A stretch of 64,000 nt of DNA, from NCBI RefSeq assembly GCF_014127105.1, contig NZ_CP059902.1, positions 3,180,001-3,244,000 of the forward strand. Direction: 5' to 3'. A model generated the notes under the pieces. That model was given only the letters and a program-made list of their open reading frames with translations. It had not been told where the DNA came from and did not search any database. Below, one piece after another: positions 52,618 through 62,599 of the stretch. The DNA is from Devosia sp. MC521. Its GTDB lineage: Bacteria > Pseudomonadota > Alphaproteobacteria > Rhizobiales > Devosiaceae. The translations under genes and the position numbers were made by a program. Positions within the stretch are counted from its first letter, which is position 1. Every line of letters begins with the position of its first letter.

Positions 52618-53331
52618 GTGGACGAGAAAAAAGCCGATACGCCGGATCGCCGAGACGAGGACATCCGTGTTGAGCCCGATATTTCGTCCACACTGATCGA
52701 TGAAACCATCGTTCCAGCCGAAGACTTTGCGTCCGAGGATCACCAGCCTCCTGTGGCGCGGCCGTCCAAAATTCCGATTGTTCTCTCGATTGCCAGCATG
52801 ATCGTGGCCATTGGCGTAGCCGGCGCAGCAGCGACGCTGCACCTCGCCAATCAAAACGAGATTATGCGCCTCTCGACCGAGTTGGCGCAGCTCCGCGTCA
52901 GCCTCGATCTTTACGCCCGTGGCAGCAATTCAAATTCCGGCTCCCAGCAGCTCAGCGCCCTCACGGAACGCCTTACCGCTCTCGAAGAGCGCCAAACAAG
53001 CGCCCCAGAGCCTACTCCAGCGTCGCCGCTTACAACAGCGCCTGTGCCCGCTCCCCTGACCACCCCAGCGCCCACAGCAGGCGTGAGCGATGATTGCTTA
53101 CCCGCAGGCATGCGCCTCCTCGTCACCACTGGCGACAGCTACCCCATCTGCGATCAGCCCGCCACGATCGACGTCAGCCTTGTCGACAGCGGCTACATCA
53201 CCCTTGTGGACGGAACAATTGTCCCCTCTGGCGTCGCGGTCCCACTGCCCAATTCGACCTGCACCGTTTCGGTCACCTCCTCGGGCGACGAAGGCCTCAC
53301 CGGCTACGCTGAAATACGCGTCACCTGCTAA
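52618..53331 (+). CDS. Single-pass membrane protein with coiled coil, unknown function
   Basis: 237 residues from GTG 52618. An acidic cytoplasmic head (about 1-50), one helix (IPIVLSIASMIVAIGVAGAAA), a coiled-coil segment (NEIMRLSTELAQLRVSL, LSALTERLTALEE), a Pro/Thr/Ala linker and a small C-terminal domain with four Cys (DDCLPAG, YPICDQP, NSTCTV, RVTC end) that may form two disulfides outside. I do not recognise the family. It lies between the DpaA-like gene and secA, sharing a terminator with the latter. Confidence 0.7.
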   Translation: MDEKKADTPDRRDEDIRVEPDISSTLIDETIVPAEDFASEDHQPPVARPSKIPIVLSIASMIVAIGVAGAAATLHLANQNEIMRLSTELAQLRVSLDLYARGSNSNSGSQQLSALTERLTALEERQTSAPEPTPASPLTTAPVPAPLTTPAPTAGVSDDCLPAGMRLLVTTGDSYPICDQPATIDVSLVDSGYITLVDGTIVPSGVAVPLPNSTCTVSVTSSGDEGLTGYAEIRVTC

Positions 53332-53340
53332 CCCCCCAAT

Positions 53341-53371
53341 AAAAAAGGCCCGGATCGCTCCGGGCCTTTTC
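53341..53371. terminator. Bidirectional terminator between convergent genes
   Basis: AAAAGGCCCGGA-TCGC-TCCGGGCCTTTT is symmetrical with A- and T-runs on both sides, so it can end both the upstream gene and secA. Confidence 0.9.
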
Positions 53372-53390
53372 AATTCTGGATGCCGTTCGC

Positions 53391-56087
53391 TTAAGCGAAG
53401 GCACCATGGCAGTGCTTGAACTTCTTGCCCGAACCGCATGGGCAATCCGCATTGCGCGAAACGCCGACGAGCAGAGCCGGATCAATTGGCGCCAAGGGTT
53501 CGCGAGCCACTTGCGGAGCCAGCGCAGCAGACGCTGCGGCGGCCGCTGCAAGACCCTGCGCAGCCTGCGCTTGCTGCTGCGCAAGAGCCTGTTCTTGTTC
53601 AGGCGAGCGCACCTGCAACTCAACGTGGGAGAGCTGCGTCGTCACCAATTCACGCAGGTTCGCCAGCAGCGACTGGAACAGCTCATAGGCTTCCTGCTTG
53701 TATTCGGTCAGCGGGTCGCGCTGCGCAATACCGCGCCAGCCGACAACCTTGGAGAGGTGGTCAAGCATCACGAGGTGTTCGCGCCAGAGACCATCGAGCG
53801 ACTGCAGCAGGATCGTCTTTTCGACCTGCTTCATCACTTCGCCCGAGTATTTCTCGTGCTTGGCCGCAATGACAGCGTCTGCCGCCTCGCGGATACGCTC
53901 TTCAACAACCTCGGCTTCAATGCCTTCTTCCGCAGCCCATTCAGCGATAGGCGCGTCAACATTGAGATAGGTCTTGGTCGCAGCGGTCAGCTGCTCAATG
54001 TTCCACTGATCGGGATAAGAGCGCGGCGGAATGGCCTTGCCCACCACATTGCTCACCACCTCGTGGCGCATTTCTGTGATGGTTTCAGATACGTCTTCCG
54101 CATCCATGAACTCGAGACGCTGTTCGAAGATCACCTTACGCTGATCGTTCATAACGTCGTCGTACTTCAGGATATTCTTACGAATATCGAAGTTGCGGGC
54201 TTCAACCTTGCCCTGCGCGCGTTCAATCGCCTTGGTAACCCAAGGGTGCGTGATGCTTTCGCCCTGCTCAAGACCAAGCTTGCCGAGCATGGAATCCATG
54301 CTGTCGACAGGGAAAATACGCATCAGATCGTCCTGCAGCGACAGGAAGAACTTTGAGTGACCGGGGTCACCCTGACGGCCCGAACGACCACGCAGCTGAT
54401 TGTCGATACGACGCGACTCATGGCGTTCCGTGCCGATAACCATCAGCCCGCCTGCCGCCAGCGCCTTGGCCTTGTCATCGGCGATCTTGGCCTTGATCTC
54501 TTCGATCTTGGCATCGCGCGCAGCACCCTCAAGACCTTCCGCATCCCGCTGGATGCGCATCTCAAGGTTACCACCGAGCTGAATGTCGGTACCGCGACCA
54601 GCCATGTTGGTCGCAATAGTGATGGCGCCCGGCAGACCCGCGTCCGCAACGATAAACGCTTCCTGCTCGTGGTGACGAGCATTGAGCACGTTCATCGTAC
54701 CAACGTTCTTCTTGCGCAGAAGGTCAGCGAGCATTTCCGACTTTTCAATCGAGGTCGTGCCCACCAGAACCGGCTGACCACGATCCTGACATTCCTTGAT
54801 CAGGTCGGCGATGGCATTGAACTTTTCGTCTGCCGTACGGAAAATCGCATCGTCTTCGTCGATACGCTGAACCGGCAGATTGGTCGGAACAGTGATCACG
54901 CCGAGACGGTAGATGTCCGCAAATTCTTCCGCTTCCGTCGCCGCCGTACCGGTCATGCCAGCAAGCTTCTTGTAGAGACGGAAATAGTTCTGGAAGGTGA
55001 TCGAGGCCAGCGTCTGGTTTTCTGGCTGGATCTTGACACCTTCCTTGGCTTCAAGCGCCTGATGCAGGCCTTCCGAATACCTGCGGCCCGCCATCATGCG
55101 GCCCGAGAACTCGTCGATGATCACGACTTCATCGTTACGAACGATGTAGTCCTTGTCGCGACGGAACATTTTGTGGGCGCGCAGAGCCGAGTTGGCGTGG
55201 TGAACCAGCGCCACGTTCTCAACGTCATACATGGACGAGCTCTTGAGCAGGCCTTCGGCCGCCAGTGCTTCTTCCAGCTTTTCCGTGCCCTGATCGGTCA
55301 GCGTCACCGAACGCTGCTTTTCATCATGCTCGAAATCGCCCTCGCCGATGATCGCCATCAGCTTGTCGATTTTCACATAAAGATCAGAACGATCTTCCGA
55401 CGGACCCGAAATGATCAGAGGGGTCCGCGCTTCGTCGACCAGAATCGAGTCCACTTCGTCGACGATCGCAAATTCATGCCCGCGCTGCACCATCTGGGCG
55501 CGCGAGTATTTCATGTTGTCGCGAAGATAATCGAACCCGAGCTCATTATTGGTGCCGTAGGTAATATCGGCCGCATAAGCCGCCTTACGCTCGGTGTCCG
55601 AAATGCCTGGCACCACAACGCCATAGCTGAGGCCGAGGAAATTATAGAGCTGACCCATCCACTGCGCGTCGCGACGCACAAGGTAGTCGTTCACGGTCAC
55701 CAGATGCGCGCCCTTACCGGTCAGCGCATTGAGATACATTGGCAAAGTCGCAACCAGCGTCTTGCCTTCACCGGTGCGCATTTCAGCGATAGCGCGGTCA
55801 TTCATGACCATGCCGCCGATCATCTGCGTATCGAAGTGGCGCATGCCCAAGGCACGCTTACCGGCTTCACGCACGGTCGCAAAAGCGGGGATAAGCAAAT
55901 CATCGAGCGAAGCGCCCTGCTCAAGCTTTTGCTTGAACTCAGTGGTGCGTGCGCGCAATTGCTCGTCAGTAAGCTTGACCAGTTCCGGTTCCAGCGCGTT
56001 GATCGCCGCTACCTTGCTCTGATACCGCTTCACCTGTCGATCGGACGGTGACCCGAAGATTTTCCGGGCAAGAGCAGTAAGTGCCAT
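53391..56087 (-). CDS. secA: Preprotein translocase ATPase SecA
   Basis: 898 residues. Walker A is [14 protein letters not shown], Walker [17 protein letters not shown], with helicase motif [11 protein letters not shown] and RSGRQGDPG. The C-terminal zinc motif [14 protein letters not shown] binds SecB and phospholipid. It drives export through SecYEG. A long Ala/Gln linker precedes the zinc motif. Long antisense frame is a shadow. Confidence 0.98.
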   Translation of the reverse strand: MALTALARKIFGSPSDRQVKRYQSKVAAINALEPELVKLTDEQLRARTTEFKQKLEQGASLDDLLIPAFATVREAGKRALGMRHFDTQMIGGMVMNDRAIAEMRTGEGKTLVATLPMYLNALTGKGAHLVTVNDYLVRRDAQWMGQLYNFLGLSYGVVVPGISDTERKAAYAADITYGTNNELGFDYLRDNMKYSRAQMVQRGHEFAIVDEVDSILVDEARTPLIISGPSEDRSDLYVKIDKLMAIIGEGDFEHDEKQRSVTLTDQGTEKLEEALAAEGLLKSSSMYDVENVALVHHANSALRAHKMFRRDKDYIVRNDEVVIIDEFSGRMMAGRRYSEGLHQALEAKEGVKIQPENQTLASITFQNYFRLYKKLAGMTGTAATEAEEFADIYRLGVITVPTNLPVQRIDEDDAIFRTADEKFNAIADLIKECQDRGQPVLVGTTSIEKSEMLADLLRKKNVGTMNVLNARHHEQEAFIVADAGLPGAITIATNMAGRGTDIQLGGNLEMRIQRDAEGLEGAARDAKIEEIKAKIADDKAKALAAGGLMVIGTERHESRRIDNQLRGRSGRQGDPGHSKFFLSLQDDLMRIFPVDSMDSMLGKLGLEQGESITHPWVTKAIERAQGKVEARNFDIRKNILKYDDVMNDQRKVIFEQRLEFMDAEDVSETITEMRHEVVSNVVGKAIPPRSYPDQWNIEQLTAATKTYLNVDAPIAEWAAEEGIEAEVVEERIREAADAVIAAKHEKYSGEVMKQVEKTILLQSLDGLWREHLVMLDHLSKVVGWRGIAQRDPLTEYKQEAYELFQSLLANLRELVTTQLSHVELQVRSPEQEQALAQQQAQAAQGLAAAAAASAALAPQVAREPLAPIDPALLVGVSRNADCPCGSGKKFKHCHGAFA

Positions 56088-56476
56088 GTGTTCTGGTCCT
56101 TTTTAATTCGGAGTCATAACGAGTTAAGGACAGCGCCTATGGCGTCTCTCAACTCATCGCGACTCATCAGAAAAAGCCTAATCAGCTTCTCTGAGCGAAG
56201 TCTTGCATGTCCACTGCGCGATTTTGGTTGGGCGCGACAGCGGGCCCATGCTTTTGGAAAAGCGGGTGAGATGTAAGAGTGAGGGGTGGTCTTGTCAACG
56301 TATCCGAAATCAGCCACACCACAGCAAGCCTCTGACTTTCCGGGCGTTGCGATAGATTTATAGTGCCAGACACAACGGAGTGCACGGCACATTTTAGCCG
56401 TCATGTCGTGCGAGCCGGAAAGAACAAAGATTCGGTAGTGCCGATCCGACATCGGCAAAGGAGAGACCTAATCCCT
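56088..56476. other. Intergenic region between secA and the parvulin gene
   Basis: 389 bases holding both divergent promoters, which I could not fix to clear -35/-10 pairs. No gene or hairpin stands out. AAAGGAGAG lies 11 bases before the parvulin ATG. Confidence 0.35.
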
Positions 56477-57382
56477 ATGCAGAACCCTGCCTTGCGCCTG
56501 CTGCGCGCTGCTAGCCTCGCGACAGTCCTGCTCGCGGTTCCTGCTCTTGCCACCTACGCGCAAGACGCCGCTCCTGCAGCACCTGATCAGAATGCGGTCG
56601 TTGCCACCATTGGCGCGCACTCCATTACCGAAGCTGACCTGACCTTCGCCGCCGAAGACATGGCACAGGATCTGGCACAGCTCCCGCCCGACGAACGTCG
56701 CGCGTTTCTCGTGCGCATCCTCATCGACATGAAGGTGATGGCTGAAGCGGCTCGCGAAGCGGGTATGGACAAGACCGAGACCTTCGCTCAGCGCCTTGAT
56801 TACCTCGAAGAACGCGCTCTGCGTCGCGCCTATTTCAACGAACAGATCGTTGCGAGCGTGACCGAAGAAGCCGCCCGCGCCGAGTACGACAAGTTCGTTG
56901 CCGAATACACTCCGGAAGACGAAGTTCACGCCCGCCACATCCTCGTTGAAGAGGAAGCAAAGGCCAATGAACTCAAGGCCGAGCTCGACAAGGGTGCAGA
57001 TTTCGCCAAGCTCGCGGCTGAAAACTCCATTGATCCAGGTGCCGCCAACGGTGGTGATCTTGGTTTCTTTGGCAAGGGCATGATGGTCGCTCCATTCGAA
57101 GAAGCGGCCTTCGCGCTTGAAAACACCGGCGACATTTCGGCGCCAGTTCAGTCCCAGTTCGGCTGGCACATCATCAAGCTTGAAGAAAAGCGCCAGTCGG
57201 CTCCGCCAACCTTTGAACAGGTTGCAGGCCAAATCCAGCAGCAGCTGATGATGACCACGTTCAACGACAAGGTCACCACACTGATGGATGGCTTGGACAT
57301 CACCATTAACGACGAGGCCCTCAAGGCCAAGTTCGACGAACAGGAAGCCGCAGAAGCGGAAGCGGCTACCCCCGCTCAATAA
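56477..57382 (+). CDS. Exported peptidyl-prolyl isomerase, parvulin type
   Basis: 301 residues with a signal peptide (LRAASLATVLLAVPALATYAQ). An N-terminal SurA-like helical chaperone region precedes the parvulin domain (about 165-260: EVHARHILVEEEAKANELKAEL, GDLGFFGKGMMVAPFEEAAF, SQFGWHIIKLEEK). It folds outer-membrane or periplasmic proteins delivered by Sec, fitting its place next to secA. ATG 56477 is the start; a longer frame has no homology. Confidence 0.93.
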   Translation: MQNPALRLLRAASLATVLLAVPALATYAQDAAPAAPDQNAVVATIGAHSITEADLTFAAEDMAQDLAQLPPDERRAFLVRILIDMKVMAEAAREAGMDKTETFAQRLDYLEERALRRAYFNEQIVASVTEEAARAEYDKFVAEYTPEDEVHARHILVEEEAKANELKAELDKGADFAKLAAENSIDPGAANGGDLGFFGKGMMVAPFEEAAFALENTGDISAPVQSQFGWHIIKLEEKRQSAPPTFEQVAGQIQQQLMMTTFNDKVTTLMDGLDITINDEALKAKFDEQEAAEAEAATPAQ

Positions 57383-57402
57383 TCCTCGTCACACTGTACG
57401 AA

Positions 57403-57433
57403 GAAAGCCCGGTCTCGCACCGGGCTTTTTTTA
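57403..57433 (+). terminator. Terminator after the parvulin gene
   Basis: AAGCCCGGT-CTCGC-ACCGGGCTT followed by seven Ts; it overlaps the end of the convergent tetR-family gene by three bases. Confidence 0.9.
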
Positions 57434-58060
57434 TCTTGTGGTGCTGTTCAACGCGCCGCGCAGCACGCTATCGACGACGGCCTCGATTGTCCCCATGGCC
57501 GCCTCGACCCGCCCAAGCAAAAGCTGGTGCCAGGCGTAGGAGACGATGAGATCAACGATCAACTCGGAATTGACCTCGGGCGCGCACTCCCCACGCAGCT
57601 TGGCCTTTTCGATGATTTCAATAACCACAGCTTTGCGGCCTTCCTGATACGCATAAAGCGCATCGGCCGCCGCTTGATCGGTCTGCGCCTCGGCAATCAG
57701 CGCGCGATAGACCGTGGCGGCGAGGCTGTTGTGCCAGAACCCGAGCAGCTGATTGTCGAGGAATGCGACAAGGTCCGCGCGCAAGCTACCCGTGTCGGGA
57801 AACGGGCGTTCGTTTTTAAACCGCCGGTAGACGTCGAGCATTAGCGCGGTCCTGTTTGGCCACCAGCGATAGATGGTTGGCTTACCAGCACGGGCCTTTT
57901 TAGCGACCGCTTCAATCGAAAACCCAGCCACGCCGCCTTCTTTTAGCACGGCTTCCGCCGCATCCAGAATGGCTTCTTGGCTCGCCGGATTGCGGCGCGC
58001 GCCGATTGATTTTCGCGTCACAGCGCCGGTGGGGTCAGCTTGAGAGTCTTTGTGGTCCAT
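57431..58060 (-). CDS. TetR/AcrR family transcriptional regulator
   Basis: 209 residues. Helix-turn-helix at about 28-70 (QEAILDAAEAVLKEGGVAGFS, AGKPTIYRWWPNRTALML), and a TetR_C-type ligand domain with LLGFWHNSLAATVYRALIAEAQTD. Two 15-bp operator-like palindromes lie 44-83 bases upstream of its start, in the gap to a divergent small membrane-protein gene, indicating auto- and co-repression. The inducer is unknown. Confidence 0.93.
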   Translation of the reverse strand: MDHKDSQADPTGAVTRKSIGARRNPASQEAILDAAEAVLKEGGVAGFSIEAVAKKARAGKPTIYRWWPNRTALMLDVYRRFKNERPFPDTGSLRADLVAFLDNQLLGFWHNSLAATVYRALIAEAQTDQAAADALYAYQEGRKAVVIEIIEKAKLRGECAPEVNSELIVDLIVSYAWHQLLLGRVEAAMGTIEAVVDSVLRGALNSTTR

Positions 58061-58104
58061 CCCCCGAATATGCCTGAGGCGGCACTCGAAGAAAAGACTT
58101 GAAC

Positions 58105-58119
58105 GAAACGGCCCGTTTC
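58105..58119. promoter_or_regulatory. TetR-type operator 1
   Basis: GAAACG-GCC-CGTTTC, a perfect 6-bp inverted repeat with a 3-base centre, followed by ATT. It shares flanking bases (ACGAAACG...CGTTTCATT) with operator 2. Confidence 0.7.
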
Positions 58120-58128
58120 ATTACATAC

Positions 58129-58143
58129 GAAACGTATCGTTTC
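58129..58143. promoter_or_regulatory. TetR-type operator 2
   Basis: GAAACG-TAT-CGTTTC, centred 24 bases from operator 1 and followed by the same ATT. It lies 17 bases before the small membrane-protein start. Confidence 0.7.
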
Positions 58144-58159
58144 ATTAGAGATCCCAGAC

Positions 58160-58387
58160 ATGCCCATCCCCGCCCGCGTCAGACTGGCCCTCCTCCTCAC
58201 CATTGCCGTTTATCCCCTCGTCACTCTTGGGCTCTACGCACTTGGCCCGCTGACCCAAACTTGGGAACTTTGGCAAAGAACTTTGATTTTAGTGCCAGTG
58301 GTCAGCTCAAGCCTTGCCATACTCATCTCGCCTTTCATCAACCGCCGGTTTGCAAAATTCATCACCGGGCGTAAGCCTATTGGTTAA
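58160..58387 (+). CDS. Small two-helix membrane protein under TetR control
   Basis: 75 residues with two hydrophobic segments (LALLLTIAVYPLVTLGLYAL and LILVPVVSSSLAILISPFI) and a basic tail (NRRFAKFITGRKPIG). No family recognised with certainty; the look is that of short hypothetical inner-membrane proteins paired with TetR regulators. The start directly follows the twin operators, so it is the likely target. The ribosome site is weak (AGAG). Confidence 0.75.
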   Translation: MPIPARVRLALLLTIAVYPLVTLGLYALGPLTQTWELWQRTLILVPVVSSSLAILISPFINRRFAKFITGRKPIG

Positions 58388-58487
58388 AAACACCGCACTG
58401 CAGTTACACTCCTTCTGCTCTGCCTTGCGTCCGTCACACCTTTGAGGCAAACCGGAAAGCAATCGATTTGCCTTTGAGGTTTCGCCC

Positions 58488-59723
58488 ATGGCCGCAATTC
58501 CGGTATCACCGCTCGCGCCGAAGACTTTCCCCGAGCTCCCAGCGATTGAAGGCGTTCGCTTCGCCACTGCCGAAGCTGGCATTAAGTACAAGAACCGCAC
58601 CGACGTTCTGTTGATGGCGTTTGATGAAGGCACCTCCGTTGCTGGTGTTCTCACGCGCTCGCTGTGCTCGTCGGCCGCTGTCGAGTTGTGCCGCGAAAAC
58701 CTGCCCGGCGGCATCGCCCGTGGCCTCGTCGTCAACTCGGGCAATTCCAATGCCTTCACCGGCATGAAGGGCCGCGAAAGCGTCAAGCACATCGCCGCAA
58801 CCGCTGCCAAGGCGCTCGGCTGTTCCCCTTCGGAAGTGTTCATCGCTCAGACCGGCGTTATCGGTGAGCTGATCGATGCGTCCAAGTTTGATGGCGTTCT
58901 CGACGAAACCGCGACCCGCATGAACCTCATGCCGTGGATCGAGCCTGCCAAGGCCATCATGACCACGGACACCTATCCAAAGCTCTCCGGCGCTGTCCTG
59001 GACATTGACGGCACTGAGATCAAGATCAACGGTATTGCCAAGGGTTCGGGCATGATTGCGCCGGACATGGCGACCATGCTGAGCTTTGTCGTCACCGACA
59101 TGCCGATCGCAGCACCGGTTCTGCAGGCGCTCCTCAGCCGTCACGTCCAGACCACCTTCAACGCCATCACCGTTGATAGCGACACCTCCACCTCCGATAC
59201 GCTGCTGGTTTTCGCCACCAATAAGGCCGCTGTCGAGCCGATTGCATCGCTCGATGATCCGCGCGCAGAAATCTTCGGCCAGGCCTTGGCTGACGTGCTG
59301 TTCGAATTGGCTATCCTCACTGTCCGCGATGGCGAAGGCGCCACCAAGCAAGTGTCCGTCCACGTCGAAGGCGCAGTCTCTGACGAAAGCGCCTTCCGCA
59401 TCGGCAAGGCCATTGCTGATAGCCCATTGGTCAAGACCGCCATTGCCGGCGAAGACGCCAATTGGGGCCGCGTGGTTATGGCCGTCGGCAAGGCCGGCGA
59501 GCCAGCGGACCGCGATAAGCTCTCCATCCGCTTCGGCGATCTCGTCGTCGCCAAGGATGGCGAGCGCGCTCATGGTTATGATGAAGCCGCCACCAGCGCT
59601 TACATGAAGGGCGAAGAGCTTGAGCTCACCGTATCGCTCGGCATGGGCGAAGGCCGCGCCACCATCTACACCTGCGATCTGACCCACGGTTACATCACCA
59701 TCAACGGCGACTACCGGAGCTAA
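58488..59723 (+). CDS. argJ: Bifunctional ornithine acetyltransferase/N-acetylglutamate synthase
   Basis: 411 residues. Self-cleavage into alpha and beta chains is expected at the Ala-Thr of DMATMLSFV, the new N-terminal Thr being the nucleophile; [10 protein letters not shown] precedes it and the C-terminal NGDYRS end is conserved. It recycles the acetyl group in arginine synthesis. No other arg gene is nearby. Confidence 0.97.
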   Translation: MAAIPVSPLAPKTFPELPAIEGVRFATAEAGIKYKNRTDVLLMAFDEGTSVAGVLTRSLCSSAAVELCRENLPGGIARGLVVNSGNSNAFTGMKGRESVKHIAATAAKALGCSPSEVFIAQTGVIGELIDASKFDGVLDETATRMNLMPWIEPAKAIMTTDTYPKLSGAVLDIDGTEIKINGIAKGSGMIAPDMATMLSFVVTDMPIAAPVLQALLSRHVQTTFNAITVDSDTSTSDTLLVFATNKAAVEPIASLDDPRAEIFGQALADVLFELAILTVRDGEGATKQVSVHVEGAVSDESAFRIGKAIADSPLVKTAIAGEDANWGRVVMAVGKAGEPADRDKLSIRFGDLVVAKDGERAHGYDEAATSAYMKGEELELTVSLGMGEGRATIYTCDLTHGYITINGDYRS

Positions 59724-59748
59724 TTCGGTCGTCACGCGGAGTACCACA

Positions 59749-60498
59749 ATGAGCATCCCAGACGTCGAAGCGATTGAACGCGCCGGGCTATCCGCCTGGC
59801 CCGGCATCGAAGAAAAATGGGATGGCTCTTGGGTACGACGCGCATCAGGTGGCTACACCAAACGCGCCAACTCAACCCAGTGCTTTGACCCTGATGATTT
59901 CGAAGACGCCGATCTTCGCATCATCTCGGCCAGCACGTGGATGATCATTCGCAAAACCAAGCCAGTTTTCCGCATCACCCCGCTCGCGGCTCCTGAAGTG
60001 TCCGCCACGCTCGACGAGTCGGGCTGGCAAACCATTGATCTCAGCCATGTCTATGCGATGGACCTAGGCGATCATGAAGCAGACGCCGAGGCGCATTTCC
60101 TCAGCGTCACGGACCCCAAATTTGTCGCAGCTCAGCAGCAGCTTCAGTCTTATGACGACACGACGCTGACCGGGTTCACAAATCTGATGGCGGTTTTGAA
60201 GGTGCCCGCCACCGGCGTGGTGCTCACGCGTGATGGGCAAGCCGTGGCCTCAGGCCTCATGGCCATTGCCGATGGCATTGTCATCACCGGCAATGTCATC
60301 ACTGACACCCAACGTCGCCGTCAGGGGCTCGCCAAGTCCATGATGAACTCGGGCCTGGCTTGGGCCAAAAAACAGGGCGCCAAATTTGCCGCCCTCAATG
60401 TCCAAGGCGACAATCCGGCCGCTATCGCGCTCTATTCAGAGCTCGGCTACACCCATCAATATGATTATCACTACCGCATCCCCGGAGCCCCCAAGTGA
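59749..60498 (+). CDS. GNAT family N-acetyltransferase
   Basis: 249 residues with the acetyl-CoA loop in TDTQRRRQGLAKSMMNSGLAW (Q/RxxGxG/A-type) and the late AALNVQGDNPAAIALYSELGY. The N-terminal half (GSWVRRASGGYTKRANST) is that of the subgroup found between argJ and mutT in Hyphomicrobiales; substrate unknown. The stop overlaps mutT by four bases (GTGA). Confidence 0.9.
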   Translation: MSIPDVEAIERAGLSAWPGIEEKWDGSWVRRASGGYTKRANSTQCFDPDDFEDADLRIISASTWMIIRKTKPVFRITPLAAPEVSATLDESGWQTIDLSHVYAMDLGDHEADAEAHFLSVTDPKFVAAQQQLQSYDDTTLTGFTNLMAVLKVPATGVVLTRDGQAVASGLMAIADGIVITGNVITDTQRRRQGLAKSMMNSGLAWAKKQGAKFAALNVQGDNPAAIALYSELGYTHQYDYHYRIPGAPK

Positions 60499-60902
60499 GC
60501 GATAAGCCTGTTCTCCTTGTTGTCGCCTGCGCTCTTGTCGATGCCGACCGTCGCGTGCTGATCGCCCAGCGCCCCGAGGGCAAGAACATGGCGGGTCTGT
60601 GGGAGTTCCCCGGTGGGAAGGTCGAACCCGGCGAAACGCCAGAGGCAGCCCTTATCCGCGAACTGCGCGAAGAACTGGGTATTGAAACCAAGGAGGCCTG
60701 CCTCGCACCGGTTTCATTTGCATCCCATTCTTACGATAATATTCACCTGTTGATGCCACTTTACGCCTGTCGGAAGTGGCAAGGCACGCCGCAAACCAAC
60801 GAGCACCAGGCCCTCAAATGGGTCCGCCCGCAGGCTCTGCGAGATTACCCCATGCCCCCAGCCGATGAACCGCTCATCGCGGCCCTGTGCGATCTGCTTT
60901 GA
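60495..60902 (+). CDS. mutT: 8-oxo-dGTP diphosphatase MutT (Nudix)
   Basis: 135 residues. The Nudix box runs GGKVEPGETPEAALIRELRE and continues ELGIE, complete in all catalytic Glu residues. It removes oxidised dGTP from the nucleotide pool. The start is GTG 60495, inside the GNAT stop, so the two are translated together. Confidence 0.95.
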   Translation: MSDKPVLLVVACALVDADRRVLIAQRPEGKNMAGLWEFPGGKVEPGETPEAALIRELREELGIETKEACLAPVSFASHSYDNIHLLMPLYACRKWQGTPQTNEHQALKWVRPQALRDYPMPPADEPLIAALCDLL

Positions 60903-60934
60903 GGAGAGCGGCATAGGGCAAGTTTGGAGGCCCT

Positions 60935-61126
60935 ATGCTGAGCACAACATTTTCGCGCTTTATACGTGACACCAGTGGCGCCACAGCGATCGAATATGTG
61001 CTCATTGCCGCGCTTCTCAGCCTGACGGCCCTAGCTTCAGCCTCTGTGCTCGGCCCCAGCATTGAAAATCTGCTCAAATACGGGAACGCGGCCAATATTT
61101 TTGCTGAAAAAGCCGCCAACCTCTAA
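60935..61126 (+). CDS. Flp-type prepilin
   Basis: 63 residues. A short basic leader ends in DTSG, then ATAIEYVLIAALLSLTALA gives the class-IVb processing site (cut after Gly, Glu at +5) and hydrophobic stalk. The C-terminal part is short and polar. The pilus would be assembled by Tad proteins and processed by CpaA/TadV; none is encoded in this window. Confidence 0.88.
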   Translation: MLSTTFSRFIRDTSGATAIEYVLIAALLSLTALASASVLGPSIENLLKYGNAANIFAEKAANL

Positions 61127-61129
61127 GCG

Positions 61130-62599
61130 CTACTGCACCGCCACGATTTTATAGCGCTGACCGGCTCTGAGCTCATCGCCCGGATAGAGGTTGTTCAAGA
61201 TAAAGAACAGGTCGCGTCCGGCCGGAATATTGGCCATCTGCGCTGCCAAATTATTGGCCGTATCCCCAGCCTTAGCCGTCACCAAACGAATAGAGGTTTT
61301 CCGGATCGGGGCCAGATCGGCCGCCGTCGTGCGACGGAAGCTTTGGAGCGTTGTATCAAAGCCCTGCGCAAAACGCTGACTGTCAGCCTTGGCCGCAAAG
61401 ATAAAGCGATACACTTCGCCATCCATACGCATCACCGCCACGCGGAAGAACCACTGGTCCGTCTGCGCGAGGCCCGACGCCATCTCAATGCCGTTGTAAT
61501 TCAGCGCCTGAACGGTGTCGGCCTTCAGGCCCGCTATCCAGCCGGACTTGAGGTACGCCGTCAGCTCCATATTGCCTTGGACCTGCGCGCTATCAAAGCG
61601 CACCGCTTCCCCATCGCCCGCTACGCCCACAACCGCGCTCTGCGCATTTTGCAGCGCATAGTTTTGCGGCACGGCAAAGGTGAACTTGCGCGCCGGATTA
61701 ACGAAGCGCTGGCCCACAATACTGCCCTGCGCCGGACTATCGCCAAAGGTCATGCCAGAGATGGCCGCCAGATACCCCTCGCGATCGGTCTCACCAACAG
61801 CACCCGCACCAAACAAGCGTGCCGAGCTCAACGCGGTCTCAACGCGCGCTGGCGTCGATGGGTGCGATGACAAGAAACCATCGCCCTTAGCAGCACCGGC
61901 CGAGAAGGCCGCAAACCGGCTCATAACGCCCAAGAAGCGCGCCGCAGCGGTTGGATCATAGCCAGCCTTACCGGCAAACTTGATCCCTTCACGATCCGCC
62001 TCAAGCTCTTGGTTCTGGCTAAAGGCCGCCAAGGATTGACGCGTCCGATCGGCAGCGGCATCGCTCGATTTATCCCCACCGAAAATCCCTGTGACCACGC
62101 GGTCCACAATTTGTGTGGTCCGGGTCTTGTCGGTGCGCGCGCGCGCATGGCGCAGCGTCACGTGGGCAATTTCGTGCGCGAGAACGGCCGCCAGCTCGCT
62201 CGTATCCGAGGCCAGCGCCAAAATCCCGCGGGTCACATAAATATAGCCGCCCGGCAGCGCAAAAGCGTTCACTTCCGAGGTGTCGAGGATCGTCACTTGG
62301 AACTGCACATTGGGCTGGTTTGCGGCAGCCAACAGGCGGCCCACAATCCGCGCAACCATGATCTCGGCTTGGCGGTCTTCATAGACCCCACCATAGGTTG
62401 CAACAATGCGCGGATGCTCGCGACGGCCAATGGCATCGTCGCCCGTGAGCGTTTCCTGCGACACTGAAGGCGCAGGATTGTCCCCGGTCCGGCCAACGCT
62501 GATGTTGGAGCCCGTAATCGAGGAGCAAGCCGTTATAGCAAACACGCTAACCGCCAAGGCGGAGGCACGAAGGGCAAATTTTTTAGGAAGCGTGGTCAT
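61130..62599 (-). CDS. M48 family metalloprotease with C-terminal LysM-like domain
   Basis: 489 residues. A lipoprotein-type signal (ALAVSVFAITACSS) is followed by the peptidase domain with zinc site LAHEIAHVTLRHAR and the third ligand in QELEADREGIKFA. The last 45 residues resemble a LysM fold (AKAGDTANNLAAQ, YPGDELRAGQRYKIV), for peptidoglycan binding. Close in style to BepA/LoiP quality-control proteases of the outer membrane. The ATG overlaps the nuclease stop by 4 bases. Confidence 0.91.
   Translation of the reverse strand: MTTLPKKFALRASALAVSVFAITACSSITGSNISVGRTGDNPAPSVSQETLTGDDAIGRREHPRIVATYGGVYEDRQAEIMVARIVGRLLAAANQPNVQFQVTILDTSEVNAFALPGGYIYVTRGILALASDTSELAAVLAHEIAHVTLRHARARTDKTRTTQIVDRVVTGIFGGDKSSDAAADRTRQSLAAFSQNQELEADREGIKFAGKAGYDPTAAARFLGVMSRFAAFSAGAAKGDGFLSSHPSTPARVETALSSARLFGAGAVGETDREGYLAAISGMTFGDSPAQGSIVGQRFVNPARKFTFAVPQNYALQNAQSAVVGVAGDGEAVRFDSAQVQGNMELTAYLKSGWIAGLKADTVQALNYNGIEMASGLAQTDQWFFRVAVMRMDGEVYRFIFAAKADSQRFAQGFDTTLQSFRRTTAADLAPIRKTSIRLVTAKAGDTANNLAAQMANIPAGRDLFFILNNLYPGDELRAGQRYKIVAVQ

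Noticed and set aside
54357..56051. 564-codon plus-strand frame opposite secA
   Set aside because: Antisense of secA; His/Arg-rich composition typical of reverse-frame translation.
58506..59807. 433-codon minus-strand frame opposite argJ
   Set aside because: Shadow of argJ; repetitive Gly/Asp/Ala composition and no homology.
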